Positions 42,237 to 49,602 of a DNA stretch of 64,000 bases are shown here, piece by piece. Position 1 is the stretch's first letter. The number at the start of each line of letters is the position of its first letter. The position numbers and the translations under genes were made by a program. Below the pieces are notes generated by a model. That model made no database searches, was not told the DNA's origin, and was given only the letters and a program-made list of their open reading frames with translations. Source of the DNA: Solirubrobacter taibaiensis (GTDB taxonomy: Bacteria > Actinomycetota > Thermoleophilia > Solirubrobacterales > Solirubrobacteraceae); contig JAPDDQ010000016.1 in assembly GCA_027587225.1 (NCBI GenBank), positions 1 to 64,000 on the forward strand, read 5' to 3'.

Positions 42237-43501
42237 AGCAGGCAGGCGGCGCGCGCGCCGTCGGTGTCGTAGAGCGGCGGGTCGATGCCCGGCTCGAACG
42301 TCACGCGCACCCCGTGCGCCTCGGCGTTCATGTCCTTCACGCCCGTCCACATCGGCTCGTCGGGTTCCTCGCCGCGGATCTTCTCCAGCAACGCGAGCAG
42401 CTGGCCGGGGTCCTTGCCCGAGCCGGCCGGCAGGAACGCGTCGTGCTCTGAGTCGTCGAGCTTTTCGAGATCGCCGACCAGCGGCTGCTCGGTGGCGTAC
42501 ATCTCCTCGCCGCCCTCGACCCAGCGCTGCTCGAGCATCGTCCGCAGGTCCCGGCTCTCCCAGCCGCAGATGTCGAACGCGTTCGGGCAGCGCGGATGGA
42601 ACGAGCAGCCGAGCGGTGGCCGCGCCGCGTCGGGGATCTCGCCGCGGGGCAGGTCGCGCGGGAGCGCCTTGTCCGGGTCCGGCTCCGGGATCGCGCGGAT
42701 CAGCGCCTGCGTGTACGGATGCTTCGGGTCGTTGAAGATCTCGTCGACGGACCCGATCTCGACGATCCGGCCGAGGTACATGATCGCCACGCGGTCGCAG
42801 AAGAACTTGGCCGAGGCCAGGTCGTGCGTGACGTACACGTACGTCAGCCCGATGCGGTGCTTGAGGTCGATCATCAGGTCGAGGATCTTCGCCCGCACGC
42901 TCATGTCGAGCATCGAGACGGGCTCGTCGGCCACGACCAGGTCCGGGCCGGTGATGATCGCCCGCGCGATCGCGGCCCGCTGCTTCTGCCCGCCCGAGAG
43001 CCCGCTCGGGAAGCTCTCCGCGAAGCGCTCGGTGGGCGAGAGACCCACCAGCTCGAGCGTCTCGCGGACCTTCGCCTGGGTCTCCCCGGCGCCACTGGTG
43101 AGGCCGTGGATCGTCAGCGGGTGCGCGAGCGCCTTCTCCAGCGTCATGCCGGGGTTCAGCGACGCGTGCGGGTCCTGGAAGACCATCTGCAGGTGCCGGC
43201 GCTTGGGCCGCAGCTCGCGCTCCCTGAGCCCGACGAGCTCCTCGCCGCGCAGCTTCACGCTGCCGCCGGTGGGCCGCACGAGGCCGAGCAGGGCCCGGCC
43301 GAGCGTCGTCTTGCCCGAGCCGGACTCGCCGACGAGGCCGAGGACCTCGCCTTCCTGCAGGTCGAACGACACGCCGTCGACGGCCTTCACGGACTGGCCG
43401 CCTCGCCCGGTCAGGCGCGACTTGAACGACGTGTTCAGCGCGAAGTGGACCTGGAGGTCACGGACCTCGATCAGGTTCTTCGTCGCCACCGGAGCGCTCA
43501 T
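42221..43501 (-). CDS. oppF: Oligopeptide ABC transporter ATP-binding protein (OppF-type)
   Basis: A 426-residue ATPase of the peptide importer. Walker A GESGSGKTTLG, Q-loop FQDPHASLNP, signature LSGGQKQRAAIARA, Walker B DLVVADEPVSMLD, H-loop THDL. The oligopeptide C-terminal motif CSFHPRCPNAFDIC has the cysteines that bind an Fe-S cluster in DppD-type relatives. About 90 extra C-terminal residues (EEMYATEQPLVGDLEKLDD ...) are unusual. Overlaps oppD by 4 bases; last gene of oppABCDF. Confidence 0.95.
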   Translation of the reverse strand: MSAPVATKNLIEVRDLQVHFALNTSFKSRLTGRGGQSVKAVDGVSFDLQEGEVLGLVGESGSGKTTLGRALLGLVRPTGGSVKLRGEELVGLRERELRPKRRHLQMVFQDPHASLNPGMTLEKALAHPLTIHGLTSGAGETQAKVRETLELVGLSPTERFAESFPSGLSGGQKQRAAIARAIITGPDLVVADEPVSMLDMSVRAKILDLMIDLKHRIGLTYVYVTHDLASAKFFCDRVAIMYLGRIVEIGSVDEIFNDPKHPYTQALIRAIPEPDPDKALPRDLPRGEIPDAARPPLGCSFHPRCPNAFDICGWESRDLRTMLEQRWVEGGEEMYATEQPLVGDLEKLDDSEHDAFLPAGSGKDPGQLLALLEKIRGEEPDEPMWTGVKDMNAEAHGVRVTFEPGIDPPLYDTDGARAACLLYKPD

Positions 43502-44520
43502 GCTTCCTCCGAGGCGGCCAGCGCCTCACGCTCGAGCGGAGTCTCCAGCCCCGCGGGGATCCGGTCCTTGGCGTGCAGCCAGCACTCGGACCGCCGGCCC
43601 GCGCCGGTGGCCTCGGTCGGCGGCCACTGCTGCGCGCAGACGGTCATCGCGTCCGGGCAGCGCGGGTGGAAGCGACACGCGGGCGGCGGTGTCACGAGAT
43701 CGGGCGGGGCGCCCGGGATCGAGTGCAGCTCCGTCGTCGACAGCGAGATCGTCGAGCGCAGCAGCTCACGCGAGTACGGGTGCGAAGGCTTGGTCGTGAC
43801 GTCGTACGCCGGACCCTGCTCGACCACGCGCCCCGCGTACATCACGGCCACGCGGTCGCACGCCTCGGCCACGATCCCCAGGTTGTGGGTGATCATCAGC
43901 AACGCGGTGTCGAAGTTGCGGCGCAGGTCGGCGAGGATGCGCAGGATCTGCGCCTCGACGAGCACGTCGAGCGCCGTCGTCGGCTCGTCGGCCACCACGA
44001 CGGCGGGCCGCAGCACGAGCGCCAACGCGATCATGATCCGCTGACGCATGCCGCCCGAGAACTCGTGCGGGTACTGCTTGTAGCGCGTCGGCGGGATGCC
44101 CATGCCGCGCAGCGCCTCCATCGAGCGGTTGCGGGCCTCCTTGCGCCCGATCTTCGGCTCGTGGGTCTTGAGGGTCTCCTCGAAGTGATCGGAGATCTTC
44201 ATCAGCGGATTGAGCCGGGTCATCGGCTCCTGGAAGATCATCGCGAGCTCCGGGCCGCGCATGGCCCGCAGGTCCCGCGGCTTGAGATCAAGGATGTTGC
44301 GACCCTTGAACGACACCTCGCCGGCGTGGCCGGCGCCTTCCGGGAGCAGGCCGAGCACGCCGCGTCCCAGGGTGGACTTGCCGCAGCCCGACTCACCGAC
44401 GAGACCGACGGTCTCACCCGGCAACAGGTCCAGCGACACGCCGTCCACGGCGCGCACGGCGCCGCGCTCGGCGCCGTACCAGATGCGCAGGTCGCGCAGG
44501 GAGAGCACCGGCTCGCTCAT
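43498..44520 (-). CDS. oppD: Oligopeptide ABC transporter ATP-binding protein (OppD-type)
   Basis: A 340-residue ATPase. Walker A GESGCGKSTLGRG, Q-loop FQEPMTRLNPL, signature FSGGMRQRIMIALAL, Walker B VVVADEPTTALD, H-loop THNLG, and C-terminal CRFHPRCPDAMTVC. Paired with OppF to energise the OppBC channel. Starts in a 4-base overlap with oppC. Confidence 0.95.
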   Translation of the reverse strand: MSEPVLSLRDLRIWYGAERGAVRAVDGVSLDLLPGETVGLVGESGCGKSTLGRGVLGLLPEGAGHAGEVSFKGRNILDLKPRDLRAMRGPELAMIFQEPMTRLNPLMKISDHFEETLKTHEPKIGRKEARNRSMEALRGMGIPPTRYKQYPHEFSGGMRQRIMIALALVLRPAVVVADEPTTALDVLVEAQILRILADLRRNFDTALLMITHNLGIVAEACDRVAVMYAGRVVEQGPAYDVTTKPSHPYSRELLRSTISLSTTELHSIPGAPPDLVTPPPACRFHPRCPDAMTVCAQQWPPTEATGAGRRSECWLHAKDRIPAGLETPLEREALAASEEA

Positions 44521-45563
44521 GCGCCCGCCTCCCGCTCGACCGTGGGGGCGGACGCGGGGCCGACCGCCGAGGAGCCGATCTCACGACGCTGCATGTCCGG
44601 CCGGTTGATGCGGCGGCGGCGCAGGGTCGGGTTGAGCACGTCGTTCAAGCCTTCTCCAACCAACGTCAAGGCGGTCACGGCGAGCACGATGCCGAGACCG
44701 GGGAACAGCGCCGTCCACCAGATGCCGGCGCCGGCGTCCGAGATCGCCCGCTGGAGGTCGTACCCCCACTCCGCCGCCTCGCTCGGCTGGATGCCGAGGC
44801 CGAGGAAGCCGAGGCCCGCAAGCGTCAGGATCGCGTCGGCGGCGTTGAGCGTGGCGATGACCGGCACGCTCTGGATCACGTTGCCGAACAGGTACTTGCC
44901 GATGATCGTCCGCGGCTTGGCGCCCATCGCGCGCGCCGCCTCGATGTAGGTGGCTTCTCGCGCGCTCAGTGTTGAAGCGCGGACGACTCTGAAGTACTGC
45001 GGCACGTACACGACGGTGATCGCGATCGCGGTGACGACGATGCCGCTGTCGATCGTGTTCGTCAGCAGGAAGGCCGCGACGATCGCCAGCAGCAGGTACG
45101 GGAACGCGAACAGCGCGTCCATGATCAGGACCAGGATGCGGTCCAGCCAACCGCCGACGTAGCCCGAGACGAGCCCGAGCGGGACGCCGATGGCGAGCGA
45201 GAAGACGACCGCGAGCAGCACGACCTCGAGCGCGGTGCGCGCGCCGTAGATCGTGCGCGACATGACGTCGAAGCCCTGGACCGTAGTGCCCCAAGGGTTG
45301 ACGTCGCTCGGCTCGCCCTGCGTCGGGAAGCGCGCGCCGTCGGCCTGGTAGGTATCGAAGCTGTAAGGGGCGACGAGCGGCGCGAAGATCGCGGCGAACA
45401 CGATCGCCACGAACATCAGCGTGCCCGTGACGAGCATGAAGCGCTGGACGCCGTGCGACTGCTTGTACGGCTGGGCGATCTTGCTGAGGATGCCGCGGCG
45501 CTTGGGCGGGGCCGTGATCGGCGGCTTGTCCGGAGACCCGGTGACTGTGGTCGTGGCCGTCAT
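44517..45563 (-). CDS. oppC: Oligopeptide ABC transporter permease (OppC-type)
   Basis: A 348-residue permease with six predicted helices. The coupling EAA loop reads EAARAMGAKPRTIIGKYLFGNV, and the OppC-type N-terminal region ahead of TM2 includes GTDxxGRD-like WGTTVQGFDVMSRTIYGART. An extended N- and C-terminus is cytoplasmic. One base separates it from oppB. Confidence 0.93.
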   Translation of the reverse strand: MTATTTVTGSPDKPPITAPPKRRGILSKIAQPYKQSHGVQRFMLVTGTLMFVAIVFAAIFAPLVAPYSFDTYQADGARFPTQGEPSDVNPWGTTVQGFDVMSRTIYGARTALEVVLLAVVFSLAIGVPLGLVSGYVGGWLDRILVLIMDALFAFPYLLLAIVAAFLLTNTIDSGIVVTAIAITVVYVPQYFRVVRASTLSAREATYIEAARAMGAKPRTIIGKYLFGNVIQSVPVIATLNAADAILTLAGLGFLGLGIQPSEAAEWGYDLQRAISDAGAGIWWTALFPGLGIVLAVTALTLVGEGLNDVLNPTLRRRRINRPDMQRREIGSSAVGPASAPTVEREAGA

Positions 45564-45564
45564 C

Positions 45565-46590
45565 TCAGTACCTGACGCGGGGGTCGATGAGCGCGTTGAC
45601 GATGTCGATGATGAGGCTGAACACGACGACGACCAACGCGAAGAACGTGATCAGGCCCTGCACACCGATGTAGTCGCGGTTCGTGATGTACATCAGCAAT
45701 CGACTGCCGAGCCCTGGCCAGCTGAACGTCTGCTCGGTGAGCACTGCACCGCCGAGCAGGAGGGCCACCTGCAGGCCCATCACCGTGACCACGGGCACGA
45801 GCGCGTTGCGGAAGGCGTGCTTTGAGACCACGCGCCGCTCCGGGATTCCGCGGGCACGAGCGGCCTCGACGTAGTCGCCGCCGAGCGCCTGCCCGACGTT
45901 GACGCGCACGAGGCGGATGAAGACGCCCATGACCAGCAGGCCGAGCGTCACCGCCGGGAGCACAAGGTGCATGCAGACGTCCCACACCCCCTCCCAGTCG
46001 CCCTCGATCGCCAGATCGACGATGAGGATGTGCGTGTGCGTCTCCGCGGTGGCCTGCACGATCGGCGACGCCATCTTCGACGCCGGGAACCAGTCCAGGT
46101 TCTGCGCGAACAGCAACTGCGCCAGCAGGCCGACGAAGAACGGCGGCGCGGCGTAGCCGAGGATCGCGAAGATGCGGATGAAGGCGTCCGGGATCGTCTC
46201 CCGGTAGCGGCCCGCGATCAGGCCGAGTGGCAGCCCGAACACGAGCGCCACGATCAGCGCGGCGACGGTCAACGTGAGCGTCGCACCGCCGTTCTCGACG
46301 ATCAGCGAGGGGATCGTCTGCCCGTCCGTGATCGTCGTCCCGAACTGAAAGCGGACGGCGTCCCACAGGTACTCGAAGTACTGCACGATCAACGGTCGGT
46401 CGAACCCGAGCGCCGCCTGGCGCTCGGCAATCTCTTCGGGCGGCAGCTTGCCGCCCAGGGTCGCCGTGATCGGATCGCCCGGGGCCACCCGCATCATCAG
46501 GAACACCACGGTCAGAAGCACCCAGACCATGGGCACCATCAGAGCGATTCGGATGAGGATGTAACCCCGGAGCGATCCGGCCCGGCTCAT
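45565..46590 (-). CDS. oppB: Oligopeptide ABC transporter permease (OppB-type)
   Basis: A 341-residue permease. N-terminal helix (ILIRIALMVPMVWVLLTVVFLMM), long extracytoplasmic loop with PGDPITATLGGKLPPEEI, and EAA loop EAARARGIPERRVVSKHAFRNALVP. It starts 4 bases after oppA. Confidence 0.93.
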   Translation of the reverse strand: MSRAGSLRGYILIRIALMVPMVWVLLTVVFLMMRVAPGDPITATLGGKLPPEEIAERQAALGFDRPLIVQYFEYLWDAVRFQFGTTITDGQTIPSLIVENGGATLTLTVAALIVALVFGLPLGLIAGRYRETIPDAFIRIFAILGYAAPPFFVGLLAQLLFAQNLDWFPASKMASPIVQATAETHTHILIVDLAIEGDWEGVWDVCMHLVLPAVTLGLLVMGVFIRLVRVNVGQALGGDYVEAARARGIPERRVVSKHAFRNALVPVVTVMGLQVALLLGGAVLTEQTFSWPGLGSRLLMYITNRDYIGVQGLITFFALVVVVFSLIIDIVNALIDPRVRY

Positions 46591-46594
46591 GCGA

Positions 46595-48205
46595 CTAGCT
46601 GTCCTTCTTGGTCACGAGCCAGAAACGGAACAGGAAGGCCGCGTCGAACGTCTTCTCGACGCCCTCGACACCTTCGCGCACCGCTGCGACCTGCTTGCCC
46701 TCCCAGAACGGGACGACCGGGACGTCCTCGGCCTGGATGTCCTGGATCTTGCCGAACGCCTCTTCGCGCACGGCGGAGTCGTCGGTGGCGATCTGCTCGT
46801 CCAGGAGGTCGTTGACCTCCTTGTTCTCGTAGCCGTTGGCGAAGAAGCCACCGTCACGCATGAACGGGGTCAGGTAGTTGTCGGCGTCCGGGAAGTCCGG
46901 GAACCAACCGAGACCGTAGAAGTAGTACGTCCCCTTCGTGAACGCCTCCTCCTTGTACTGGTCCCACTCCGTCGAGTCGAGGTTGACCTTGAACAGGTTC
47001 GTGGCCTCGAGCTGACGCTTGATCTCGTTCCACATGTCGGCTTCCGCGGAGCCGTAGCGGCTCGGCGTGTACCAGGCGTCGAGCTCGACCGGCGTCTTGA
47101 CGCCGGCCTCGTCGAGGATCGCCTTGGCCTTGGCGGCGTCGGCCGCGCCGTACGCCTCCTCGAAGGACTTCTTCGAGCCCGGGAACGCCGCCGGGACGGT
47201 CGAGTACAGCGGCGTGACCGTGCCCTTGTACACCGTCTCCGCGATCGCGTCGCGGTCGATGCTCTGGGCGACGGCCTGACGGACCGCCTTGTCCTTCACG
47301 GGCTCCTTGGTGACGTTGAAGACCGCGTAACGGATCTCCGTGCCGGCACCGTCGACGACCTTGACACCCTGATCCGCCTTGTTGCGCAGATCCTCGAGGT
47401 CGGTCGGGGACAGCGTGCGATAGGCCACGTCGACCTCGCCGCCCTCGATCGCCAGCTTCAGCGCCGACGGCTGGTCGAAGTACTGGACGATGAAGTTCGG
47501 CGTCTGCGCCTTGTTCGGGCCCGTGTACTCCGGGTTGGCCGAGAACACGGCCTGCTGGTTCGGGGTGTACTTGTCCAGCTTGTACGGACCCGAGCCGACG
47601 ATCTTGGCCTCCGGCTGGATCTTGTCCGCCGGATAGACCTCGTCGGGCACGATCGCGCCGACGTTGTGGGTGAGGATGAACGGGAAGGTCGAGTCGACCT
47701 TGTTCAGCTTCATGGTGACCGTGGTCGGGTCAGTGACCTCGACCGAGTCGAGCGAGCCGAGCAGCGTGTAGGGGCCGGTCGGGTCCTCGATCTTGAGCAT
47801 GCGGTCCAGCGAGAACTTGACGTCCTCGGCCGTCAGCGGATCGCCGCTGGAAAACTTCAGGTCGGCCTTGAGCTTGCAGGTGTACGTCTTGGGATCGCTG
47901 AATTCACAGCTCTCCGCGGCGTCGGGCGCAGGCTTGTTCTGCCCCGCCGGCACCGACAGCAGCGTCTGGTAGACGTTGCCGATCACCTGCTGGCAACCCA
48001 GGTCGTAACACGCTGCCGGGTCCAGGGCCGCCACCTTGTCGGTGGTGCCGAGGATCACCGTGTCGGCGTTACCCGCCGATGCCTCGGGCGTCGAGCCCGA
48101 GGAAGTGGTGCTTCCGCCGTTGTCATCCGAACTGTCACCGCACGCTGCGGCACCAACCGCAAGCAGAGCCGTGCAGCCGAATACGGCCAAACGATATGCG
48201 CTCAT
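46595..48205 (-). CDS. oppA: Peptide ABC transporter substrate-binding lipoprotein (SBP_bac_5)
   Basis: A 536-residue family 5 binding lipoprotein. Lipobox VGAAACG (Cys about residue 22), Ser/Thr linker, then the SBP_bac_5 fold with FSSGDPLTAEDVKFSLDRML, VGSGPYKLDKY and VRQAVAQSIDRDAIAETVY. Ribosome binding site GGAGG about 12 bases upstream. First gene of oppABCDF, just downstream of the PucR-type regulator. Ligand is probably a short peptide; proline-rich peptides are a guess from context. Confidence 0.94.
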   Translation of the reverse strand: MSAYRLAVFGCTALLAVGAAACGDSSDDNGGSTTSSGSTPEASAGNADTVILGTTDKVAALDPAACYDLGCQQVIGNVYQTLLSVPAGQNKPAPDAAESCEFSDPKTYTCKLKADLKFSSGDPLTAEDVKFSLDRMLKIEDPTGPYTLLGSLDSVEVTDPTTVTMKLNKVDSTFPFILTHNVGAIVPDEVYPADKIQPEAKIVGSGPYKLDKYTPNQQAVFSANPEYTGPNKAQTPNFIVQYFDQPSALKLAIEGGEVDVAYRTLSPTDLEDLRNKADQGVKVVDGAGTEIRYAVFNVTKEPVKDKAVRQAVAQSIDRDAIAETVYKGTVTPLYSTVPAAFPGSKKSFEEAYGAADAAKAKAILDEAGVKTPVELDAWYTPSRYGSAEADMWNEIKRQLEATNLFKVNLDSTEWDQYKEEAFTKGTYYFYGLGWFPDFPDADNYLTPFMRDGGFFANGYENKEVNDLLDEQIATDDSAVREEAFGKIQDIQAEDVPVVPFWEGKQVAAVREGVEGVEKTFDAAFLFRFWLVTKKDS

Positions 48206-48292
48206 GTGTTCCGCCCCCCTCCAGTGGGCACGGGTTCGCTCCTCCGTCCGTTCCTCAACTTAGAGGACGGGCGGCCAGCGGCTCGTCGTGCA

Positions 48293-48336
48293 AACGTCGA
48301 AACCGCGATGCGGCAGCGTAAACCAACGTCGCAACC
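48293..48336 (-). promoter_or_regulatory. Pair of direct repeats upstream of oppA, candidate PucR operator
   Basis: AACGTCGAAACC (48293-48304) and AACGTCGCAACC (48325-48336) differ at one base and start 32 bases apart, three helical turns. They lie in the 135-base gap between the PucR-type regulator gene and oppA, upstream of oppA. Similar sequences occur before the FAD dehydrogenase gene. Confidence 0.5.
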
Positions 48337-48340
48337 GGCA

Positions 48341-49585
48341 CTAGTCCGTGTTGGTTCGTCTCAACGCCGGGTGTGTGCCCACCAAGCGTGCAAGCTTGAG
48401 CCCGGAGTGCAGCGCAAGACGGTCGGCACCGCTCTTGAGCGAGCTGTCCGTGATGGCCTCGATCCGCTGCAGCCGGTAGTACAGCGAGGCCCGGTGCAGG
48501 AACAACGCTTCCGCCGTGAGTTTGGTGTCACAGCCGTTGTCCAGGTAGGCCTCGAGCGTCTGCACGAGTGACTCCTTGCTCTGCAAGGCGAACAGCTTCG
48601 GCAGCCCGGGATGGATCAGCTCGCGCGCGTGGGAGGTCTCGGCAGCGCGGGCGAGCAGGCGATAAGCGCCCAGACCTTCCCAACCAGCTGGTGTGCCATG
48701 TTCGGGCAACGCGCCCGCGACCCTTAATGAGAGCCGGGCGTGTTCATGCGCACGGTAGGCGTCGCGAAGGTGCTCATGCTGACCCGAGTAGCCGAGTGCG
48801 ATCCGCACCGGCGTGTCCGCAAAGGCCTGGTCGAGTGCGTCCTGCGCGCGCGCGGCGATCTCGTCGAGCGTGCCGTGCCGGCCGTCGAGCGCGACGAGCA
48901 TCACGCCGTGGTCGCCGTGCACGACGCTGAGCGACTGGCGCCGCGGCAGCGCGCGGCGGAACTGGTCCAGCGCCAGGCCGAGCCGGGCACGCTCGGACGC
49001 GGGCAGCTCCGTGTCCGCGTCCCGCCACGGCCGCATCGCGAGGACGGCGATGCCCGTGCCGGTCAGCAACAGCTCCTGCGTCGCGAGCTCATGGGCCGCG
49101 TGCTCGCGTTCGGTGGCGTCGGTGCCGAGCAGCCCTTCGAGCAGCTTGAGCTCGTGCTCGCGCTGCGGGCGCTCGAGCTCGTCGCGGCGGTACATCGCGG
49201 TGCCGATCTCCGCCGCGGTGCGTTCGGCCGCGTCGCAGTCGGACGCCGTGAGCGACTGGTCGGCGTCGATCAGCCACAGGTAGCCGAACAGGGCACCCTG
49301 GCAGCGGATCGGTACGCAGACGCGTGATTCGAGCCCGATGTCCGGGCGCGGAGCCGTGCGGACGGGGTGGGTGGCGTTCGCGATGCCCTGCGAGAAGTGC
49401 AGGTCGCGGATCACGCGCGGCGTCTCACGGGTGAGGATCGCGGTGCGGCGCACCTCGTCCTCGCTCCCCAGCGTGGGGCTGTACGCGAGCAGGCGAAGGC
49501 TCGCGTCATCGACGAGCACCGAGCGGTCGAGTTGCGCGCTCAGCTGCTCGACGAGGGCTTGAACCTCGTCATCGCGCGCGGGCAT
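48341..49585 (-). CDS. PucR/CdaR-family transcriptional regulator
   Basis: A 414-residue regulator. N-terminal GAF-like sensory part (about residues 15-150; SRVCVPIRCQGALFGYLWLIDAD), a central GGDEF-like PucR linker region, and a C-terminal PucR helix-turn-helix (LVQTLEAYLDNGCDTKLTAEALFLHRASLYYRLQRIEAIT). The family controls purine, amino-acid and sugar-acid breakdown genes. It lies directly upstream of oppABCDF on the same strand and divergent from the 979-residue protein gene. TACGCT lies 9 bases before the ATG. Confidence 0.9.
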   Translation of the reverse strand: MPARDDEVQALVEQLSAQLDRSVLVDDASLRLLAYSPTLGSEDEVRRTAILTRETPRVIRDLHFSQGIANATHPVRTAPRPDIGLESRVCVPIRCQGALFGYLWLIDADQSLTASDCDAAERTAAEIGTAMYRRDELERPQREHELKLLEGLLGTDATEREHAAHELATQELLLTGTGIAVLAMRPWRDADTELPASERARLGLALDQFRRALPRRQSLSVVHGDHGVMLVALDGRHGTLDEIAARAQDALDQAFADTPVRIALGYSGQHEHLRDAYRAHEHARLSLRVAGALPEHGTPAGWEGLGAYRLLARAAETSHARELIHPGLPKLFALQSKESLVQTLEAYLDNGCDTKLTAEALFLHRASLYYRLQRIEAITDSSLKSGADRLALHSGLKLARLVGTHPALRRTNTD

Positions 49586-49600
49586 ACCTTGCGGAGCGTA
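49585..49600. promoter_or_regulatory. Divergent -10 boxes between PucR-type gene and 49603 gene
   Basis: TACCTT reads plus (49585-49590) and TACGCT reads minus (49600-49595) in a gap of only 17 bases. The minus box ends 9 bases before ATG 49585. GGAG at 49593-49596 would serve the GTG at 49603. Confidence 0.35.
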
Positions 49601-49602
49601 CC

